NCBI RefSeq assembly: GCF_002214465.1
Contig: NZ_CP015101.1
Coordinates: 16,502 to 80,501 of the forward strand
Direction of reading: 5' to 3'
DNA length: 64,000 nt
From: Thermococcus barossii
Lineage (GTDB): Archaea; Methanobacteriota_B; Thermococci; Thermococcales; Thermococcaceae
Shown: positions 11,606 through 21,671 of the stretch, piece after piece
How the letters are laid out: each line of letters begins with the position of its first letter
Position numbering within the stretch: the stretch's first letter is position 1
Position numbers and translations under genes: made by a program
Notes under the pieces: model-generated
Told to the model about the DNA's origin: nothing
Database searches by the model: none
Seen by the model: the letters and a program-made list of their open reading frames with translations, nothing else

Positions 11606-12529
11606 ATGTGGGAGAGGTTCATCGAGGAGAAGGTTGAGGAGATAAGGAATACGGTCGGTGACGGGAAGGCCATAATAGCCCTCTCCGGCGGCGTTGACAG
11701 CTCGGTCGCAGCGGTGCTTGCTCACAAAGCGATTGGCGACAGACTCCACGCCGTCTTCGTGAACACCGGCTTCATGAGGAAGAACGAGCCGGAATTTGTC
11801 GTCAAGACCTTCCGCGACGAGTTCGGGCTCAACCTGCACTACGTCGATGCCGGCGAGAGGTTCTTCAGCGAGCTCAAGGGGGTCACCGATCCAGAGGAGA
11901 AGAGGAAGATAATCGGCAGGGTCTTCATCGAGGTCTTCGAGGAGGTCGCAAGGGAGATTGACGCCCAGTTTCTCATCCAGGGAACCATAGCCCCGGACTG
12001 GATTGAGAGCAGGGGCAAAATCAAGAGCCACCACAACGTTGGAGGTCTGCCCGAGAGGCTCAACCTCAGGCTGATAGAGCCGGTCCGCGACCTTTACAAG
12101 GACGAAGTCAGGGAGCTTGGCAGGGAGCTCGGCCTCCCGGAGAAGATATACAACCGCATGCCCTTCCCGGGGCCGGGTCTTGCCGTCCGTGTCCTCGGCG
12201 AGGTTACTCCGGAGAAGGTCGCCATCGTTAGAGAGGCAAACGCCATAGTCGAGGAGGAAATCGAGAGGGCCGGGCTGAGGCCCTGGCAGGCCTTCGCCGT
12301 TCTGCTGGGAGTGAAGACCGTCGGCGTTCAGGGCGACATAAGGGCCTACAAGGAAACTATAGCGGTTCGCGTCGTTGAGAGCCTCGACGGCATGACGGCA
12401 AATGCCATGAACGTCCCCTTCGAGGTCCTCCAGAGAATAGCCTTCAGGATAACGAGCGAGATTCCCGATGTTGGAAGGGTGCTCTACGACATCACCAACA
12501 AGCCTCCAGCAACGATTGAGTTCGAGTGA
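11606..12529 (+). CDS. guaAB: GMP synthase, ATP-pyrophosphatase (B) subunit
   Basis: Adenylates XMP and aminates it to GMP with ammonia from the separate amidotransferase subunit. The 307-aa protein has the PP-loop [52 protein letters not shown] and [15 protein letters not shown], then the C-terminal dimerisation domain. GGTGG precedes ATG 11606. TATA-like TTTATAAAT lies at about 11562-11570, so it has its own promoter. Archaeal GuaA is split, unlike the bacterial fusion; both halves are adjacent here. Confidence 0.96.
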   Translation: MWERFIEEKVEEIRNTVGDGKAIIALSGGVDSSVAAVLAHKAIGDRLHAVFVNTGFMRKNEPEFVVKTFRDEFGLNLHYVDAGERFFSELKGVTDPEEKRKIIGRVFIEVFEEVAREIDAQFLIQGTIAPDWIESRGKIKSHHNVGGLPERLNLRLIEPVRDLYKDEVRELGRELGLPEKIYNRMPFPGPGLAVRVLGEVTPEKVAIVREANAIVEEEIERAGLRPWQAFAVLLGVKTVGVQGDIRAYKETIAVRVVESLDGMTANAMNVPFEVLQRIAFRITSEIPDVGRVLYDITNKPPATIEFE

Positions 12530-12538
12530 GGTGGTGGC

Positions 12539-13105
12539 ATGATAGTCATAATGGACAACGGCGGGCAGTACGTTCACAGGATATGGAGGACTTTGAGATA
12601 CCTTGGCGTTGAGGCAAAGATAATCCCGAACACGACACCGCTTGAGGAGATAAAGGCGATGAAGCCCAAAGGCATAATCTTCTCCGGCGGACCGGACATA
12701 AACAAGACTGGCAACTGTGAGGCAATCCTTGAGCACTACGAGGAGTTCAACGTCCCAATCCTCGGCATCTGCCTTGGCCACCAGCTGATAGCGAGGCACT
12801 TCGGAGGGAAGGTCGGCAGGGGTGAGAAGGCCGAGTACAGCCTCGTTGAGGTGGAGATACTGGAGGAGAACGACATCTTCCGTGGGCTTCCGGAGAGGCT
12901 CAAGGTCTGGGAGAGCCACATGGACGAGGTGAAGGAGTTACCCAAGGGCTTCAGGCTCCTCGCGAGGAGCGAGACCTGCCCGATTGAGGCCATGAAGCAC
13001 GAGAGCCTGCCCATCTACGGCGTCCAGTTCCACCCCGAGGTTTTCCATACCGAGCGCGGGGCGGATATCTACCGTAACTTCGCGGAGCTCTGCGGCGAGC
13101 TCTAG
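12539..13105 (+). CDS. guaAA: GMP synthase, glutamine amidotransferase (A) subunit
   Basis: Supplies ammonia from glutamine to the PP-ATPase subunit. The 188-aa class I amidotransferase has Cys78 in LGICLGHQL, and His165/Glu167 in [16 protein letters not shown] precedes ATG 12539, nine bases after the previous stop, so the two subunits are cotranscribed in the B-A order. Length is normal for the free archaeal subunit. Confidence 0.97.
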   Translation: MIVIMDNGGQYVHRIWRTLRYLGVEAKIIPNTTPLEEIKAMKPKGIIFSGGPDINKTGNCEAILEHYEEFNVPILGICLGHQLIARHFGGKVGRGEKAEYSLVEVEILEENDIFRGLPERLKVWESHMDEVKELPKGFRLLARSETCPIEAMKHESLPIYGVQFHPEVFHTERGADIYRNFAELCGEL

Positions 13106-13265
13106 TCAGCTAGTCGATCCTTTCCTCATCTTTTATCGGCAACGGGTTCAGTCATCATCCCGTCCTCTTCTTCCGGGGAAGGTGTTAAAGCGTTTTGGTT
13201 ACTAAGAAGCATTGCAAAATCAAAAACTTTTTAAAATTTTAGTTCTTACTCTTGTGGGTGATACT

Positions 13266-13541
13266 TTGGGGCATACCGTATATTACAGCATCAGAATCAA
13301 GGAGTGGGATGGATTCAAAAGCTTCATTGAACGAATTTGCAATGGGATTGGCTATGGCTTCGTGGATAACGGGGACTCCATTCTCCTAATACCGGAATGT
13401 CGTAACGTCGAGCCTCTTGAAATAAGAATGGAGGGGGAGGGGTTTGTAAAAACCAACCTGATTGAGCCCTGTCATTCGGTATATCTGCTCGTACTTCACT
13501 CGGTTTCTTCCTTTGGCTCGGTTGAGCTGTGGGAGGACTGA
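13266..13541 (+). CDS. Hypothetical protein, about 91 aa
   Basis: Unrecognised soluble protein that would begin with TTG 13266 (MGHTVYYSIRIKEWDGF). GGGTGAT at 13256-13262 is a good ribosome binding site, and TATA-like CTTTTTAAAA at about 13228-13237 would start the RNA just before it. An upstream ATG at 13212 lies before the TATA box and is rejected. The protein is mixed alpha/beta with two cysteines. Its last 46 bp overlap the end of the convergent DUF2101 gene. It sits between guaA and the surface-protein cluster; function unknown. Confidence 0.6.
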   Translation: MGHTVYYSIRIKEWDGFKSFIERICNGIGYGFVDNGDSILLIPECRNVEPLEIRMEGEGFVKTNLIEPCHSVYLLVLHSVSSFGSVELWED

Positions 13542-14251
13542 TTCTCGATATCGCTAAGGTAAACCTCTATAATCTTGAGCGGGACGGCTCCCTTCAGCTT
13601 TCTGTCCTCCACGATAAGCTTCACTACCCTGCCGACTTCCAAGTCTTCTACAGCATCGACCCAGTAGTGGCCCGGCTTGACGTTTGCCGCTATGTCGTCG
13701 TGGACGAAGACCTTAACGACTTCGCCTTTAATCTCCTCAACAACGCCGTAGGTGTAGTCCCTTCCGTATCTCTGCTTGAAGTACCACCTGAAGGCCATGA
13801 CTGCCACAAAGGCGATGAGAAGGTAGGCGTAGTAATAGTAGATGCTCGTTGCGATTCTCCGTACCACAGTATATCCTGTGAAAACAGCAAATGAAATCAG
13901 CGATATTGCATAGTAGAAGAACCTGTACGGTTCATGTTCAACAAAGAACTCCCTGTTCCTGACCAGGGTGTATCTAAGGTAAAGGAAGTAAACCACCGCA
14001 ACTCCCACAAGCCACAGCGGACTGGCCCTGAGGAAGAGCAGGATGAGGTTCATAATAAGGTAAAGAAGAAAGGCAATCTGGAGCTTGAGACTGAGGTACT
14101 CATGGGTCGTGAGTCTTTTTTTCACGAGCCTGCCCAGATATCTAAAGCTAGGGGGCTCTTCCGACGGTGTGGGGTTTATGAAACTAATGATGCCATGAAT
14201 CACCGAATCCACAGACTCGCCTATTCTGTAAAGGAAGTCTTCCACCGACAT
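13496..14251 (-). CDS. DUF2101-type multi-pass membrane protein
   Basis: 251-aa protein with about four membrane segments between residues 55 and 165, followed by a cytosolic beta-rich tail of some 80 residues (EEIKGEVVKVFVHDD, NVKPGHYWVDAVEDL) that resembles a small beta-barrel domain. It resembles the DUF2101 family of Thermococcales as I remember it. AAGAGGTGA precedes ATG 14251. It starts 4 bp after the 1116-aa surface protein and is the last gene of the ten-gene cluster. It might be a membrane platform or an accessory for that system, but no known assembly motif is visible. Confidence 0.7.
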   Translation of the reverse strand: MSVEDFLYRIGESVDSVIHGIISFINPTPSEEPPSFRYLGRLVKKRLTTHEYLSLKLQIAFLLYLIMNLILLFLRASPLWLVGVAVVYFLYLRYTLVRNREFFVEHEPYRFFYYAISLISFAVFTGYTVVRRIATSIYYYYAYLLIAFVAVMAFRWYFKQRYGRDYTYGVVEEIKGEVVKVFVHDDIAANVKPGHYWVDAVEDLEVGRVVKLIVEDRKLKGAVPLKIIEVYLSDIENQSSHSSTEPKEETE

Positions 14252-14255
14252 GATT

Positions 14256-17200
14256 TCACCTCTTGAGGAGGTCGTCTGCTCCGGTCGGCCCCAATATTGC
14301 AGTCGCGGTCTGGTTGTCCATAAAGAACGGGACCACTGTTAAATCCCCTGTTAGGACGCTTGTACCATAGGATATGCCCCAGACGCGATAGCCGGTAGTC
14401 TTTGCCATGCTTCCAAAGTAGTAGTTGAGGAAGTAGTAGTCAACGCTGCTCTGCCCCTCCTCTATAGAGATTCCAAAGTTGTTGAATATGTCGAAGAGCT
14501 TGCGGTCGTAGTCGGCGTTGGGGACCATGAAGCTTACGAGTCCTATCGGGTAGTACTCCCCGCCGTATTTCATTCCAAGTTCGTCCTGCATTTTCTTTGC
14601 CAGCTGGAAGTACTTGGCATGGTTTACCCTGCTGTTCTCAAGGCGCTCGAAGAACGACACGCCAGCATAGGTCCCGAAGTACTTCTGGTCTATTATGCAC
14701 GATATCAGCGGCTGGACGTCGTAGGCACGGGAGTTGTATCCACCTGTTGAAGGTGGAGCGTTCTCAACTCCAGTGGCGGTTATGGAGTCCGTGGTGTAAT
14801 AGGGCATCTCACCGATAACAATCCAGTCGAAGTATGCATCTGTCTGTCCATCGGTTACAATGCCAACCTTGGCGGGCGTCACGGCTTCTTTGTTCACACT
14901 GGCTGTGGTGCTCCTGAAAGAACTGTCCACATCGGTGAACTCGAAATCTGTCCCACTCAGTCCGGGGTCGAACACGATTTGGTACCTATGATAGTCGTTC
15001 AGAACCGTCGGGTTGTCTGAGTCGATGCTGTTGCTCCAGTTTTCAAGTACGGCAAGTGTGTCTCCCCCGTGATCGCTGAAGCCGGGGTTATCATCGATGA
15101 ACTCAACCTTCTCAGGGTACTGTGGCACGGTCACACTGTAGGTCAGATAGCTTTCGTCTAGGTACTTGCGTATTCTCATGTCGTCTATAGCGTAGTCGTG
15201 ACCTCCAAAGATGTAAACGCGGGTAAAGGTGTTGTAGGTGTTATCCGAACGGGTGTAGCTTCCCATGAGGTTACCGTCCTCGTCGTACACCTCAACGTGG
15301 AGTGTTCCGTCTGTCTTGATTTCAAAGCGGACGAAGTACCAGTAGTTGATACCGTATGTTGAACCCGATGTTCTCTGAAGGTTTCCGCTGTATCCCGTTC
15401 TGACATCTATGCCAACGTATCCGTTATCCGGCCTGAACATGGCCCCGTAACCGTTACCATTGTTGTCTATCACGCCAACTCTGTCAAGTCTACCCCCGCT
15501 GGTGTTTATCCTGTAGTCCCAGTACTCGAGGATAATGCCCCTTCCGAGGGTTTTCCCTATAGGCCTGTATCCCCCGTTGGGGTCGTTGTTGAGGAGCTTA
15601 CTCATCGCGTAGTTTCCATCGTGGACATAAAGGGATGTGATGCTGAGGTTTCCGTTGCGATAATCGTCCCACAGCCCCCATTCGCTGGGGTTCTCAAAGT
15701 CTTCGAAGAACTCAAAGACCTCGCGTCCGTCTCCCCTCGTTAGGGTGCCGGTGTTGTACTCGATGTAAACCGTGGCAGTGTACTGGTAGGTTCCACCTGA
15801 GCTACCTAGGTAAGTGAGGTTCGTCTTCACCCAAACCCTTGCACCGGTGGAGTCCCATCTCTCTATCCAGAATGGAATCTCGCTCTGGAGGTTTTTGTCA
15901 GAGTAAACTTTAATCTCTGCCCTGTTTGTGACTGGGTCGGCGTTTATTCCACTCACGTTGGTGGCACTAAGGTCAATGGGTATCTGTATGTTCGTGTAGC
16001 TGTCAAGCTGGGGTCCGTCGTAGTTAACGACGACTTTCAGAACATTCTTTGTATAATTAAACTCGGTTTCAACTCCGCCATCGAAATCTTGGGCAGTATC
16101 TCCAGGTTTCATTCGGAATCTCACAAAAAACTGCCCATTTATTGCGTTAACAGTCTGAAGGGCGAGCTTCTTTGTTCCGGCTGGAACCACTAGATGGCCA
16201 TCTCCATCAAGATATGCGTTGGAGAGGTTATTCCAGAGCACGGGGGTTAAGGTGGGATCATCGAAGGTGTCTATAAGCCAGAACAGGCTCTGCTTGTCAT
16301 ATCCATCGGTAGCGTATGAGGAATCATCTGTGAAATAAACGGTGTAGTCGGTGCCGCTGGTTTTTATCCATATCCATGCGTAGGATGTTCCCCAGTACTC
16401 TATCCAGAATGGCACGGGGATGCAGGTGGTGTCGGATTTCTCGTATATAACCATCGATGCGGTACCGTCCGTATGGTATATGTTTGGGAACGTGGATGTT
16501 GGTATCTTCAGGAGCACGAGACTTCCGTCCGCGTAGCTGGGTATTGTGATGTTGACCCTCCACTTGTAGTTGTAGTTGCACCAATGGGTAGTTGCACTGA
16601 CGTTGCCGAACACCAGAACGCCTATGTCATCGTCACTGAAGACTTCCAGCGGTGAAATTGGAACACCGTTCAAAGTTGTGTTTACAATGACTGGGGAAGC
16701 TATAGTGGTAATATCTCCGCTACGCAGTACGTATCCATCGGCGCCATCACCGGGATATGCGTTGCCGTAGAAGATGTGACCAGAATCCCATGCCGTTGAG
16801 GAGTACTTTCCAAGGACATGATCCTCCTGACTAGTTCCGTTTCCGTAGAGGGCCTTGATTGGTCTGTCTATAAGCTCAGGAAATGTGTAGTTGCAGGGTT
16901 CTATGGAGCGGTAGTATCTGCCGTATGTAAGGGCTGAGAATAGAGGATCCTCAAGGTTTTCGATGGGTACTACTGAATAAATGTATTTTTCTCGCGGTAT
17001 TGGGCCACTATAAACTACCTTCCCAGAGACATCTGCGATTGTCACGTCCTTTATCTTTGCTTTTATAACTATTCTAAACGCATCTAGTGGAGCAACCGTT
17101 AGCTCGATGTTGCTCCTGAGGAAATTGCTCAGTTGGGATGTACTCATGGCCCTAATCTCGTCAAGTGTTTTGTTTGCTATTCTGAGTTCGTACCCCTGCC

Positions 17201-17606
17201 TCTCGAGCTCATGCGACATATTGCCGAGCCACCCAAGAACGGTTTGATCCTTCATGAGTCTCTCGGAATAGTTGCTGGGTATATTCCCGGATTGGCCATA
17301 CAATATTAAATCCCGTATAGTGGCATTCGCCATGCCATTGGGGTCGTTGGGGTCTAAGAAATTTCTGGTGTTGGCGATGTAGTCAACTATCGTAACTATG
17401 GCTCTTTTGCCGGATATTTCCAGCGTTCTCTGAAAGTCCATCTCAACATATGAGACTGTCCTGTAGGTTCTCTCAACCTGTGTCCTCTCGCTCTGGCTCA
17501 TTATTATCTGGGATGAAACGTCCTCATATGTCGCGAGGAGCAGCATCAGGGGTATGAGCAAGAGTATGACAGTTGAATTCATCAGGAATGCTCGCCGCTT
17601 TCTCAT
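14256..17606 (-). CDS. Giant pilin-like surface protein with DUF2341/LamG-like domains
   Basis: 1116-aa protein anchored by one N-terminal hydrophobic helix after basic MRKRRAFLMNS; the rest should be outside. Residues about 340-480 and 515-640 each carry a DUF2341-like pattern (YKWRVNITIP, VPFWIEYWG, AWIWIKTSG; later IPFWIERWDS, ARVWVKTNLTY), each followed by a LamG-like jelly-roll segment. There are many Asn-X-Ser/Thr sites, as in archaeal S-layer or pilus proteins. The N-terminal 150 residues are helical, similar to minor pilins. It overlaps the preceding 703-aa gene by one base. It could be the tip adhesin of the filament. The exact function is unknown. Confidence 0.8.
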   Translation of the reverse strand: MRKRRAFLMNSTVILLLIPLMLLLATYEDVSSQIIMSQSERTQVERTYRTVSYVEMDFQRTLEISGKRAIVTIVDYIANTRNFLDPNDPNGMANATIRDLILYGQSGNIPSNYSERLMKDQTVLGWLGNMSHELERQGYELRIANKTLDEIRAMSTSQLSNFLRSNIELTVAPLDAFRIVIKAKIKDVTIADVSGKVVYSGPIPREKYIYSVVPIENLEDPLFSALTYGRYYRSIEPCNYTFPELIDRPIKALYGNGTSQEDHVLGKYSSTAWDSGHIFYGNAYPGDGADGYVLRSGDITTIASPVIVNTTLNGVPISPLEVFSDDDIGVLVFGNVSATTHWCNYNYKWRVNITIPSYADGSLVLLKIPTSTFPNIYHTDGTASMVIYEKSDTTCIPVPFWIEYWGTSYAWIWIKTSGTDYTVYFTDDSSYATDGYDKQSLFWLIDTFDDPTLTPVLWNNLSNAYLDGDGHLVVPAGTKKLALQTVNAINGQFFVRFRMKPGDTAQDFDGGVETEFNYTKNVLKVVVNYDGPQLDSYTNIQIPIDLSATNVSGINADPVTNRAEIKVYSDKNLQSEIPFWIERWDSTGARVWVKTNLTYLGSSGGTYQYTATVYIEYNTGTLTRGDGREVFEFFEDFENPSEWGLWDDYRNGNLSITSLYVHDGNYAMSKLLNNDPNGGYRPIGKTLGRGIILEYWDYRINTSGGRLDRVGVIDNNGNGYGAMFRPDNGYVGIDVRTGYSGNLQRTSGSTYGINYWYFVRFEIKTDGTLHVEVYDEDGNLMGSYTRSDNTYNTFTRVYIFGGHDYAIDDMRIRKYLDESYLTYSVTVPQYPEKVEFIDDNPGFSDHGGDTLAVLENWSNSIDSDNPTVLNDYHRYQIVFDPGLSGTDFEFTDVDSSFRSTTASVNKEAVTPAKVGIVTDGQTDAYFDWIVIGEMPYYTTDSITATGVENAPPSTGGYNSRAYDVQPLISCIIDQKYFGTYAGVSFFERLENSRVNHAKYFQLAKKMQDELGMKYGGEYYPIGLVSFMVPNADYDRKLFDIFNNFGISIEEGQSSVDYYFLNYYFGSMAKTTGYRVWGISYGTSVLTGDLTVVPFFMDNQTATAILGPTGADDLLKR

Positions 17607-19717
17607 CAGCTCTCCCTCCAGACTCTGAGTGTTATCGTGATCGGCCGGAATAGACCGGGTATGTTGCCCATGGAGACGAAGACTATGTTGACCGTCGGCG
17701 GTAGCTGAACCAGTATTGGATTGGCTTGGGTTCCGTCCCCACCTAGGTTGTTGAACAGTCTTATTATTGCGTCGTCAACGGCGTATCTATCCCGTCCGTT
17801 GAGGAGATCCTGCGCAGTAACGTCACAGTAGGGGGAGTCGCCTGCGGTGACGTAGTGGGGCAGATTATCCCCTGTCCAGTAATAGGTTATGTTGTAACCG
17901 GAACAACCTGGTCTCAGAAGCGCCGGAAAGACGTCGCCGTAGCCTGCAAACCCCTGAATAACATACGTAAGTTCACCGTGTCCGTTGAGGGGTTGTAGCT
18001 GATATCCATTGCCCAAGGTTATGGTAACGGTGTTCAGTCCATTGGAAATGGCATGGGGCAGTGGGTCGTATTTGTAATCAAAACTGTTGGCGGCATATCC
18101 AAACTGGGCAAAGTGGGTAAACGGATTTGATGGGTTGCAGCTGGAGTAACCGTTTCCGTTGTGACAGTAGAGATACGTCGGTGATATCATTGGGTTGTCT
18201 ACCTGAAGCCTCTGGGATGGATTGCTTCCACTTGAATACAGCCATGGGAATTGGAACTTTACCCATAGTGGCTGGACTCCCTCCGGAACGTTAAAGTTTA
18301 TGTTGATATTGTGAGTCCATCCAGTGTTTGGCAGGGGTATAGGTTCAGTTATGTCTATCGTGTATGCGGTGAGGAGAATTCCGGTTGTATAATCTGCCTC
18401 AATGAACGATTCGTTCCCTATGAGGTGTATCCGGGGACTGTGATACCAGTTCCCTCCGGCATGAACAATCACAGTTGTCCACTTACCCGAGATCTGGTTG
18501 TAGTTATATCCGTTTGCGCTCAATGTGTTAGCTATGGTGGAATTGCTCCAGTAGCAGGTCTTTACCTGAGTCGTGGTGTTATACGAGCAGTATGTGGGTG
18601 GGATTGAAACCTCGTTCGTGAATACAAAACTCAGGGATATTGGCTCGGTAGCGCTTATGTTCCCAACCGCAACCTGAATGTTGAGAGCCTTCAGCGCACC
18701 GGGGATTATAAGGAATTTCCAGTTTGTGATGGGGTAATTAGCGGTAACATCCTCAAAGTAGAATTTCTTGGGGAACTTGAGTGTTGACGGCACTGAAGTT
18801 CTGTATTTTATGCTTATGTACTGGGCACCATCCTCACCGCCATCATACCATTGTTTGTAAACCCTGACCTCGAAGACGTTGGTTTCCCCTGGATGGAAGT
18901 ACTGTTTAAGCTCGGGATAATCTGAGTCCGTAAACAGTTGATTATAAGTCACATAGTCGGAGGTTATGTACTGTCCGTTCAAATACAGGTCATAGTATGA
19001 ACCAACCCAGGCGGGTTCAACGAACCATTTTATCTCTTCTATCTGGGCATCTTTCGGAATGGCATCTGCTGGGACTATGTACTTGATGACGACAGCATCA
19101 TCAGGATAATTCGTTTCGGCATAGATATAACCCCCTCTTATTGTGTAAATGTTCTCCTTGCTTCCTAGCTTGTTGAGAAACGCTCTCGCCATGTAACCAC
19201 GCGGGGTCTGATTGAAGGCATATCCGCTCAGTATCAGCGTTGCCGGTGTCACATCCTGGGCGGCGGAATAGTTGGAACCAACCTTACGAAGGTAGGGACT
19301 TGTGTAGTTGTTTATCATAAGTTCGTAATTGTAACCCCTAAGGGTGTTGTTGAGGAGGTACCCCATGATAATCTCCGCTTTGTGGGTCAGGTTTGCTCCT
19401 GGGAAGAGCGGAGCCGTCGCCCAGTAGGTGGCAACGATATCTATTGGGGACATGTCAGGTGTCACAAGGGTTGTGTTTATGACCGGGTCTGGACCGGTCA
19501 TCCACTCCTTTAGAGTCTCAGGAGGAACAAGTTCCCTTAACGGGAGCGTTCTGAACATGGTCAGCGTATCGTCCGCCACGTACTTTGACTGGGAGCGCAT
19601 GTACGTGGAGTACACCTGGGTGCTTGGATTGATCTGAGTTATACTCACCACGAACATTGTGACTAGGAGGAGGGCGAGTATTGCATCCAGGGTGAATATG
19701 AATCCCCGTCTCTTCAT
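17606..19717 (-). CDS. Large secreted pilin-like protein, 703 aa
   Basis: Begins MKRRGFIFTLDAILALLLV, which fits a class III (type IV pilin) signal: basic residues, Gly, then a hydrophobic helix with an acidic residue at about +6. After it come about 100 helical residues and a long beta-rich, Asn/Tyr/Ser-rich extracellular part with many N-glycosylation motifs. No enzyme motif is seen. It overlaps the 495-aa gene by four bases (ATGA) and the 1116-aa gene by one base, so translation of the three is coupled. It is likely a minor pilin or structural adhesin. Family not recognised. Confidence 0.75.
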   Translation of the reverse strand: MKRRGFIFTLDAILALLLVTMFVVSITQINPSTQVYSTYMRSQSKYVADDTLTMFRTLPLRELVPPETLKEWMTGPDPVINTTLVTPDMSPIDIVATYWATAPLFPGANLTHKAEIIMGYLLNNTLRGYNYELMINNYTSPYLRKVGSNYSAAQDVTPATLILSGYAFNQTPRGYMARAFLNKLGSKENIYTIRGGYIYAETNYPDDAVVIKYIVPADAIPKDAQIEEIKWFVEPAWVGSYYDLYLNGQYITSDYVTYNQLFTDSDYPELKQYFHPGETNVFEVRVYKQWYDGGEDGAQYISIKYRTSVPSTLKFPKKFYFEDVTANYPITNWKFLIIPGALKALNIQVAVGNISATEPISLSFVFTNEVSIPPTYCSYNTTTQVKTCYWSNSTIANTLSANGYNYNQISGKWTTVIVHAGGNWYHSPRIHLIGNESFIEADYTTGILLTAYTIDITEPIPLPNTGWTHNININFNVPEGVQPLWVKFQFPWLYSSGSNPSQRLQVDNPMISPTYLYCHNGNGYSSCNPSNPFTHFAQFGYAANSFDYKYDPLPHAISNGLNTVTITLGNGYQLQPLNGHGELTYVIQGFAGYGDVFPALLRPGCSGYNITYYWTGDNLPHYVTAGDSPYCDVTAQDLLNGRDRYAVDDAIIRLFNNLGGDGTQANPILVQLPPTVNIVFVSMGNIPGLFRPITITLRVWRES

Positions 19718-21201
19718 GAGTCATCCCACACCCACAGTTTTAATACTGCCAGACTAGCCTGCGGCTTCATTATTGTATTCATTCCGTTCAGGTCAGATAT
19801 GATGGCAGTATTTATGTTGTCCATCTCATACGCCCACACGTAGATATCAAGGCTCTCTCCGGGCTGTATTTGGGTTAGGAACTCTTTCCAAGGGACTATC
19901 ACATAAGAGGGATTATCTGATGAGTACGACTTGAGGTACGACTTGCCATTGATGGTCTGGTTTATCATGACCCTGATGTCTGGGGTCGTGGGAGTCTTGT
20001 ACGCTGCTAGGACGGAATACCCTGAGATGTTGCTTCCCCTCATCCAGGCGACCAGTACCATATATCCGGTATCATTGAACGATATCTTTAGGGCCATGTA
20101 GTCCGGGATTGGAGTGTATATCGTCCCAACATAGAGTTCCGCTGGCAGTGTACCTGGGGTAACTTTGTAGCTACCGTTGTAAATCATCTTTGTCATGGGT
20201 ATTCTCCTCTCACTGTACGTTACCCAGGGGGAACGGTTCATGGATGCAGTTATGACCGAGGAGTCTGTCACGAAGCTACCGTTTATCATGGTGATGTTGT
20301 AGTCCGCATTGACCACTTTAGTGGCGTAAACGTACTTTATGGTGAGATTTGTGGCGGAAACACCGCCTCCCTGACCCCACCAGACAGTTCCAGTCCATGT
20401 GGTCCATACCTGCTGTCCATTGCGGTGGTACGGAATCCAGAGTGAGTATGTTCCATCGGCCAGCTGGTTCCATCCGATGAGGAGGTATCCCGTCTCAACC
20501 TCTATATGAACAACCGCACCAGCGGGCACGTTGTAATTCACGGGGCCGCCCGGGTTTCCGGGGCCGACGAGGTCCAGTCTGACGCTTCCATCCTCAGCAA
20601 GTTTAAAGACAAAGCTTTCACCGGCGGTTACGTTGATGATGTTCTGTACACTTCCAACTCCGCTTAAATCACTCCTGACAGGGTTTATCCACTCGGCATG
20701 GAGGCCATTGCCGTAGGCATAACCCGTGAGAGGGGTGATTGAAAGGTGTCCTCCCGATGGGATGTCCACTGATCCATCAATCTGAGGAGGTATGACAGTG
20801 ACGTTGCCTTCGACATCAACCTTCGTGAGGTAGAACCCCAGTGTGAAGTCCTTCCCGTCGCTTATGTTCGCTAGGGCCGTCCTTACCCGCTGATCATCGG
20901 CCGCGACGGCGTTGTTCAACGCCTCTATTTTGGCATAATCTATGGTGGTTGGGTACTGGCTGTTTTCCAGTCCAATGAATCCGAGAGTGCTTGGGCTTTC
21001 CTGCCAGTTCTCTGGGGTTCCGGGGTTCTTCACCAGTATGTCCAGCATGTTGTCGCCTATGTTGGCCCTCTCGTACCAGCCCAGTACGGTGGTTATTTCC
21101 CCTTTCAGGGCGTTGGACGTCGTGGTAACCGTGCCAAGCAGGAGTATGATTATCACCATGGACAGCATTGCATCGAGTGAAAGCAACTGACCACGCCTCA
21201 T
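19714..21201 (-). CDS. Large secreted pilin-like protein, 495 aa
   Basis: Begins MRRGQLLSLDAMLSMVIII, a clear class III signal peptide with the G|Q cleavage site and QLLSLD replacing QxSxE. Like the 703-aa neighbour, residues 20-130 are helical and the rest is beta-rich, with sites such as NIS, NVT and NLT for glycosylation. The WTTWTGTVWWGQGGG stretch near residue 270 is unusual. It overlaps both neighbours by four bases. Probably a minor pilin that is processed by the archaeal prepilin peptidase, encoded elsewhere. Confidence 0.75.
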   Translation of the reverse strand: MRRGQLLSLDAMLSMVIIILLLGTVTTTSNALKGEITTVLGWYERANIGDNMLDILVKNPGTPENWQESPSTLGFIGLENSQYPTTIDYAKIEALNNAVAADDQRVRTALANISDGKDFTLGFYLTKVDVEGNVTVIPPQIDGSVDIPSGGHLSITPLTGYAYGNGLHAEWINPVRSDLSGVGSVQNIINVTAGESFVFKLAEDGSVRLDLVGPGNPGGPVNYNVPAGAVVHIEVETGYLLIGWNQLADGTYSLWIPYHRNGQQVWTTWTGTVWWGQGGGVSATNLTIKYVYATKVVNADYNITMINGSFVTDSSVITASMNRSPWVTYSERRIPMTKMIYNGSYKVTPGTLPAELYVGTIYTPIPDYMALKISFNDTGYMVLVAWMRGSNISGYSVLAAYKTPTTPDIRVMINQTINGKSYLKSYSSDNPSYVIVPWKEFLTQIQPGESLDIYVWAYEMDNINTAIISDLNGMNTIMKPQASLAVLKLWVWDDS

Positions 21202-21671
21202 CTTCTCACCACATCAACGTTTATCTCAATCTCTTTTCCCCGGAGGTACAGCTTTCCACTCTCTCTAACGACGTTGGTTTTGGAGACCAGGTCGTCCTCT
21301 ATGTACTGCTTTATGTTGGCCTCTACGGTGGCTTCAGGAAGCCCTGCTCCTGCATAGGTTATGGTGACGTTGATCTGCATTTTGCCGTTTACATCAGCAC
21401 TGCGAACGCCGGCGAGCTGAAAGGCCCTGTACGTGTAGTTGCTGGCCGTTATTATAGCGTTGAGAGGGGAATACATACTGTCATTGATGACAACCCCTGT
21501 GTTCAGGTAGGCACACGCGTCGGAAGCCGAAGTACGGACGTAGGATACCGCCGACATTGCCGTGTTCTCGTCCAAATAGGCGGGAGTAACCACTAGGACA
21601 CCGGCCAGGATTATTGCCAGGATGAACAGGACCTCTATGGCACTCTGACCTCTACGGGGAGAGGACGACAT
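21198..21671 (-). CDS. Class III signal peptide pilin, 157 aa
   Basis: Begins MSSSPRRGQSAIEVLFILAIIL. RRG|QSAIEVLF matches the archaeal pilin rule (cleavage between Gly and Gln, Glu at +5), followed by the hydrophobic core that builds the filament. The remaining 115 residues form a small beta-rich head with two cysteine-poor strands and three N-glycosylation motifs. Start at 21671 overlaps the previous pilin gene by 20 bp. A good candidate for a major or minor filament subunit. Confidence 0.85.
   Translation of the reverse strand: MSSSPRRGQSAIEVLFILAIILAGVLVVTPAYLDENTAMSAVSYVRTSASDACAYLNTGVVINDSMYSPLNAIITASNYTYRAFQLAGVRSADVNGKMQINVTITYAGAGLPEATVEANIKQYIEDDLVSKTNVVRESGKLYLRGKEIEINVDVVRR

Noticed and set aside
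11564..12919. Minus-strand open frame of 451 codons across both GMP synthetase genes
   Set aside because: It crosses two certain genes and is explained by GC-rich codon use on the other strand.
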